DNA of 9,318 nucleotides from an uncultured Alistipes sp. (GTDB lineage: Bacteria > Bacteroidota > Bacteroidia > Bacteroidales > Rikenellaceae). The notes under the pieces were generated by a model, which worked only from the letters and a program-made list of their open reading frames with translations, was not told the DNA's origin and did not search any database. Of the stretch, positions 6,096-9,318 are shown piece by piece (position 1 is the first letter of the stretch; each line of letters starts with the position of its first letter). Both the position numbers and the translations under genes were made by a program. The stretch spans positions 1 through 9,318 of the forward strand of contig CAUDHE010000088.1 of assembly GCA_958449275.1 (NCBI GenBank), read 5' to 3'.

Positions 6096-6158
6096 ATGTA
6101 TTTAATAAAATTTAATTGCACTGTCGGTTACAAATCTGTTTAAGTCGTTCGTGAGGGC

Positions 6159-6213
6159 ATTCGGCAACCCTGAAAAACCTCTGTTACAATATACGTTATT
6201 GTTGTTCCCGAAT
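6159..6213. other. Nested inverted repeats in the probable DJ-1 gene leader
   Basis: ATTCGGCAAC (6159-6168) is complementary to GTTCCCGAAT (6204-6213) at 9 of 10 positions. Inside it, ACAATA (6186-6191) pairs with TATTGT (6197-6202) over a 5-base loop. The result is a two-level hairpin located between the likely transcription start and the start codon of the DJ-1 gene. It could be a structured leader or an operator. It matches no riboswitch class I recognise. Confidence 0.45.
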
Positions 6214-6230
6214 CCAGATCGACTACTTGA

Positions 6231-6238
6231 CAAATATA
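6231..6238 (-). promoter_or_regulatory. Possible -7 box of the DJ-1 family gene
   Basis: On the minus strand TATATTTG (6238-6231) fits TAnnTTTG exactly, implying a leader of about 130 bases. No TTG is found at the expected -33 distance; the region is AT-rich, so the match is only suggestive. Confidence 0.38.
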
Positions 6239-6288
6239 CTGTTTATTTTATATTTTTAACGGTTTTATATTTTTTTTGTAGCGAATAG

Positions 6289-6318
6289 TTGCAAATTCGG
6301 ATTTTTGTACTACCTTTG
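6289..6318 (+). promoter_or_regulatory. Promoter of the tRNA-Asp gene
   Basis: TTG (6289-6291), a 19-base spacer and TACCTTTG (6311-6318) fit the Bacteroidota housekeeping sigma consensus TTG-N19/20-TAnnTTTG exactly. Transcription would start about 10 bases before the mature tRNA end. Confidence 0.8.
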
Positions 6319-6335
6319 CAATCGCAATCAGCAAT

Positions 6336-6409
6336 GGTGCGTTAGTTCAGCTGGTTAGAATACGTGCCTGTCACGCACGGGGTCAGGGGTTCGAGTCCCC
6401 TACGCACCG
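6336..6409 (+). tRNA. tRNA-Asp (anticodon GTC)
   Basis: A complete 74-base cloverleaf. The acceptor stem GGTGCGT pairs with ACGCACC. The D arm contains AGTTCAGCTGGTTAGA. The anticodon stem CGTGC/GCACG closes the loop CTGTCAC, giving anticodon GTC (Asp). The T arm is AGGGG-TTCGAGT-CCCCT. The discriminator base is G, the identity base expected for tRNA-Asp. The 3' CCA is not encoded (the gene is followed by CAAAA), so it must be added enzymatically. It stands alone, with its own promoter and terminator. Confidence 0.97.
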
Positions 6410-6432
6410 CAAAAACCATAAAGAGAGTAATG

Positions 6433-6477
6433 ATAAATCGTTGTATATTTGAAATATACGACGATTTGTTTTTTATT
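6433..6477 (+). terminator. Intrinsic terminator after tRNA-Asp
   Basis: A 16-bp stem (6435-6450 with 6452-6467; one position is a G-T wobble) is followed by GTTTTTTATT. The T run on the plus strand fits termination of the tRNA transcript. From 6478 to 6712, before the esterase gene, I see no gene or clear promoter. Confidence 0.85.
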
Positions 6478-6712
6478 GTACCTAAAACTTATTCGAACAT
6501 ATATCGAATCACGTGTATTTCCGCAAAAGTCGATATGACAACCCGATCATGACACAACGGCATGAATAATCCGATGACGACGGATAAGTCCATTATTGCA
6601 CGTCGTTTGCAACAAAAACAGTCATATGCATAACGGAAACGGCGATCGGGGAAAATGTCTCTGCCGATTCGGTTGTCGATACACAAAAAAATGTCCTAAA
6701 ACAAATAATATT

Positions 6713-8011
6713 ATGAAAACGTTATTTATAATGCTCCTTGTCGGATTCCTCGGCCCGGAGGTACAAGCACAAACCCCGACTTCCGCATCGACCGAACACG
6801 TGAAGTCGGCGACAGCCATCAGCAGAGTACTGGGCGACGGACGCAAGGTAGAGACCGTCGTGTTGGAATATGACACCCCGATCAGCAACAGAAGTCTGAC
6901 TGCCGACAGTTACAGCGTCGAAGACAAAGAGGTGACGCGCATCTATGCCAACACGCTCCCCGAGCGTGCCGAACAAGGAGTCGACGGTCGATACGTCATT
7001 ATAGAGGTGAAGGCGGAGGTCGATCTGAACGCGCAGCCAAAACAGCCTACGGAAGCCGATATGGAGAAGAAACAAGAGCGTGACCGCATGCAGGGAGGCC
7101 CGGGACTGAGAGCAGGATGGAGTACGGGCGGAGACGACGAATATCCGGGCGACGCCACCGTACGCCAGACCGCCAATATCGAAACAGCGCAAGGCAAAAT
7201 TTACGCGGCGAGCGATACTCCGATCGAAACCACCGAAGAAATATGCCTCGTGGCCGACGATTTTAGGCAGGAGGAGTTCGTGAGTCCCTACACGGGTCAG
7301 GTACTACCCTACAACATCTATCTGCCTGAAGATTACGATCCCGAAGAACAATATCCGCTGGTGCTTTTCATCCACGACGCAGGTGTGGCGAGCGGCCCCG
7401 TCACGCAGACGCTCTACCAAGGCAACGGCGCCACATCGTGGGCCGAACCTGAGACGCAGGCGCGTCACAAATGTATCGTCGTGGCACCCGAATATCCCGT
7501 AATTACAGTCGACGACAATTGGAATTACAGCCACCATCTCGACACCACTATCGAGTTGCTGAAAGATTTGCAGACACGATATTCCATTGATCCCAACCGT
7601 ATCTATACCACCGGCCAGTCGATGGGCTGCATGTCATCCATCGTGATGATGCTCAAGGAGCCCGACCTCTTCGCCGGAGCACTGCTCGTAGCAGGCAAAT
7701 GGAATCCCGAACTGATGGGACCGCTCGACAAACAGAACATCTGGATCATCTCGTGCGAGGGCGACGTATCATCCAACACTTTGCAGGGACAAGCTGTCGA
7801 GAAATGGCGCGAACAAGGAAGCGACGTAACGGAGGCTACATGGGACATGACGCTGTCGCCCGAAGCGCTCTCTGCCGAGGCCGACAAAATGCGCGCCGAA
7901 GGCAACCATCTGCTGTTCACCCACCTCACGGGCGGCAACCACCGAGCTACGTGGTTCGTCGCTTACGGCATCGAAGGAGTGCAGGACTGGCTTTTCGAAC
8001 AGCACAAATAG
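6713..8011 (+). CDS. Secreted alpha/beta-hydrolase esterase with an N-terminal Ig-like domain
   Basis: A 432-residue exported hydrolase. Residues 1-20 are a signal peptide ending VQAQ. Residues 33 to about 185 resemble the Ig-like N-terminal domain of EstA-type esterases. This domain is interrupted by a polar, low-complexity insert near 106-160 (Gln/Glu/Lys-rich, then Gly/Asp-rich). The catalytic domain starts at PYNIYLPEDYDP (199-210). The oxyanion segment is LFIHDAG (218-224), the nucleophile elbow GQSMG (301-305, Ser303), the probable acid Asp351 in CEGD, and the probable catalytic His410 in GGNHRATW. The layout matches the PHB-depolymerase/prolyl-oligopeptidase-like esterases that Bacteroidales use on acylated or feruloylated glycans and other esters; the natural substrate is unknown. 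The ATG at 6713 was chosen because it begins the signal peptide; an in-frame Met at 6596 would put 39 polar residues before it. No SusC/D partner is in view. Confidence 0.88.
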   Translation: MKTLFIMLLVGFLGPEVQAQTPTSASTEHVKSATAISRVLGDGRKVETVVLEYDTPISNRSLTADSYSVEDKEVTRIYANTLPERAEQGVDGRYVIIEVKAEVDLNAQPKQPTEADMEKKQERDRMQGGPGLRAGWSTGGDDEYPGDATVRQTANIETAQGKIYAASDTPIETTEEICLVADDFRQEEFVSPYTGQVLPYNIYLPEDYDPEEQYPLVLFIHDAGVASGPVTQTLYQGNGATSWAEPETQARHKCIVVAPEYPVITVDDNWNYSHHLDTTIELLKDLQTRYSIDPNRIYTTGQSMGCMSSIVMMLKEPDLFAGALLVAGKWNPELMGPLDKQNIWIISCEGDVSSNTLQGQAVEKWREQGSDVTEATWDMTLSPEALSAEADKMRAEGNHLLFTHLTGGNHRATWFVAYGIEGVQDWLFEQHK

Positions 8012-8096
8012 CTCTCGAAAGTAAAGGACGCCTCGGCGGAAGCGTCTCGCAAAATTGTCCTCAGCGCCGCGGAAGCGATGCCGATCATACAAACGA

Positions 8097-8130
8097 GCAC
8101 CCCCGACGAAAACATGTTCGTCGGGGGTGC
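8097..8130. terminator. Hairpin between convergent esterase and PFOR genes
   Basis: A perfect 14-bp stem (GCACCCCCGACGAA at 8097-8110 with 8117-8130) and a 6-base loop. It lies 21 bases past the PFOR stop. On the minus strand it is followed by the T-poor tract TCGTTTGTATG; on the plus strand no T run follows. It probably ends PFOR transcripts and may block read-through from both sides. Confidence 0.65.
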
Positions 8131-8151
8131 AACGCGAAGTGATTGTAAGAT

Positions 8152-9318
8152 TTAGTACTCCAGCTTGGCCAAACGCTTGTAGCTGTTGTAACGCCACTTG
8201 GCATTCTCCTCGGCAGCAGCGAACAACTCCTCGGCCTCGGCAGGGAACGCCTTCTTGAGCGAAGTATAACGCACCTCCTTCATCAGGAACTCACGGAACT
8301 TCGTCCAATCGGGCTCTTTCGAATCGAGAACGAACGGATTCTTACCCTCGTCCTCCAACATGGGATTGTAGTGCCACAGATGCCAGTAACCGCAAGCCAC
8401 GGCATCCTTACCCACGGTCTGCGTGCGGGTCATGCCGCCCTTAATACCGTGATTGATACAAGGAGCGTAAGCAATCACGAGCGACGGACCCGGGTAGGCC
8501 TCGGCCTCCTTGAGCACGTTGAACAATTGCGCCTGCGAGGCTCCTATCGATACCTGAGCCACATATACGTAACCGTAGGTCATGGCGATGGCACCCAGAT
8601 CCTTCTTGCGGATGCGCTTTCCGCTCGATGCGAATTTGGCCACGGCACCCACGGGAGTGGCCTTCGACGACTGACCGCCCGTATTAGAATAAACCTCGGT
8701 ATCCACCACGAGGATGTTTACGTCGGCACCCGATGCCAATACGTGATCCACGCCGCCGAAGCCGATGTCGTAAGCCCAACCGTCGCCGCCGATGATCCAC
8801 TGCGACTTCTTCACGAGCCAATCCTTCATTTCGAGTATCTTACCGCAATAGTCGCAACCGCAAGCCTCCATCATGGGAACCAGACGGGCGGTAACCTCGG
8901 CCGACTTCGCCGACGAACCGCGGTTCTCGATCCACTCCTTCATGACGCCCTTAAGCTCGTCAGAGCACTTCGTGCACTCGGCGATCGCCTGCTCCATGTA
9001 CTTTTGTATGCGGTCGCGAAGCTTCTCCACGCCCACATGCATGCCCAAACCGAACTCGGCGTTATCCTCGAAGAGCGAGTTGGCCCATGCGGGACCCTGC
9101 CCTTTTGCGTTGGTACAATAAGGAGTCGAGGGAGCCGAACCCGAATAGATCGAGGTACAACCCGTGGCGTTGGCAACCATCATCTTGTCGCCGAAGAGCT
9201 GCGAAATAGTCTTTATGTAGGGAGTCTCGCCGCAACCCGCGCAGGCGCCCGAGAACTCGAACAAAGGCTGTTCGAATTGCGAATTCTTCACGGTCTTGGT
9301 CTTGTCCACGGCGTCGCT
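8152..9318 (-). CDS. nifJ: Pyruvate:ferredoxin (flavodoxin) oxidoreductase, C-terminal part
   Basis: The last 389 residues of a roughly 1,180-residue cytosolic enzyme; the start is beyond the right edge. PFOR converts pyruvate, CoA and oxidised ferredoxin to acetyl-CoA, CO2 and reduced ferredoxin in anaerobes. The visible part is the TPP domain. Cys26 and Cys29 (CAGC) and Cys54 (ATGC), followed later by APCINHG, ligate the proximal [4Fe-4S] cluster; the 25-residue distance from the second to the third Cys equals that in the Desulfovibrio africanus enzyme. The TPP/Mg motif is GDGWAYDIGFGG, followed by LVVDTEVYSNTGGQSSK. Additional Cys pairs (ECTKC, CGCDYC) lie between them. The C-terminal tail ends in KLEY. 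The frame is open without interruption to the window edge. Convergent with the esterase. The symbol follows common usage and does not imply nitrogen fixation. Confidence 0.96.
   Translation of the reverse strand, partial: SDAVDKTKTVKNSQFEQPLFEFSGACAGCGETPYIKTISQLFGDKMMVANATGCTSIYSGSAPSTPYCTNAKGQGPAWANSLFEDNAEFGLGMHVGVEKLRDRIQKYMEQAIAECTKCSDELKGVMKEWIENRGSSAKSAEVTARLVPMMEACGCDYCGKILEMKDWLVKKSQWIIGGDGWAYDIGFGGVDHVLASGADVNILVVDTEVYSNTGGQSSKATPVGAVAKFASSGKRIRKKDLGAIAMTYGYVYVAQVSIGASQAQLFNVLKEAEAYPGPSLVIAYAPCINHGIKGGMTRTQTVGKDAVACGYWHLWHYNPMLEDEGKNPFVLDSKEPDWTKFREFLMKEVRYTSLKKAFPAEAEELFAAAEENAKWRYNSYKRLAKLEY

Noticed and set aside
6444..6451. TATATTTG as a promoter for the esterase
   Set aside because: It fits the -7 consensus but lies inside the tRNA terminator stem, and no TTG stands at the right distance.
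6433..6467. Long hairpin as a small RNA or attachment site next to the tRNA
   Set aside because: The T tract directly after it and its position behind the tRNA make a terminator the simpler reading. There is no repeat of the tRNA 3' end and no integrase gene in the window.
6364..6552. Small open frame starting inside the tRNA
   Set aside because: It overlaps the tRNA and terminator hairpin and has no plausible start region or domain.
1..9318. CRISPR array, transposon, phage, retron, toxin-antitoxin or defence cassette
   Set aside because: No regularly spaced repeats, transposase, reverse transcriptase or other hallmark proteins were found on either strand.

Overview
The window looks like chromosomal DNA from an anaerobic member of the Bacteroidales, most likely an Alistipes-like genome. 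This assignment is inference from several signs. Promoters fit the Bacteroidota pattern TTG-N19/20-TAnnTTTG, best seen in front of the tRNA. Start codons follow AT-rich leaders without Shine-Dalgarno sequences. The gene content includes pyruvate:ferredoxin oxidoreductase, a PepSY-like periplasmic protein and a Dda/RecD-type helicase. I see no phage, transposon, CRISPR, toxin-antitoxin or defence genes, so this is mainly ordinary housekeeping and accessory sequence.

Layout. At the left edge, on the minus strand, are the first 45 codons of a Tat-type lipoprotein (1-137). Twelve bases upstream of it is a membrane polyferredoxin (150-1652) that reads as a NapH-type membrane protein fused to a NapG-type ferredoxin. 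The two probably form one redox operon. Next, also on the minus strand, come a small exported PepSY-like protein (1933-2367) with a clear terminator, and an SF1 RecD/Dda-like helicase (2597-4009). Divergent from the helicase is a plus-strand gene for a single-pass, pilin-like protein of unknown function (4070-4702). After a terminator comes rsmD (4778-5311), a 16S rRNA methyltransferase with an unusual DAPY active-site motif. A DJ-1/PfpI family protein lies on the minus strand (5487-6095). A tRNA-Asp(GUC) on the plus strand (6336-6409) has a textbook promoter and a long terminator hairpin. A secreted two-domain esterase (6713-8011, plus) converges on the C-terminal third of pyruvate:ferredoxin oxidoreductase (8152-9318, minus, cut by the right edge).

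How the genes fit together. The polyferredoxin and Tat lipoprotein suggest a membrane and periplasmic electron-transfer module. PFOR reduces ferredoxin during pyruvate oxidation and could feed low-potential electrons into such modules, but nothing in the window ties the two loci together. The other genes appear to be separate transcription units: six hairpins that look like intrinsic terminators lie between them.

The most interesting items are the NapH-NapG fusion with an internal twin-arginine segment, two diverged copies of a GC-rich intergenic repeat, nested inverted repeats in the likely leaders of the PepSY and DJ-1 genes, overlapping divergent promoters in front of the helicase and the pilin-like gene, and the altered catalytic motif of RsmD. 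I found no clear new multi-gene system.
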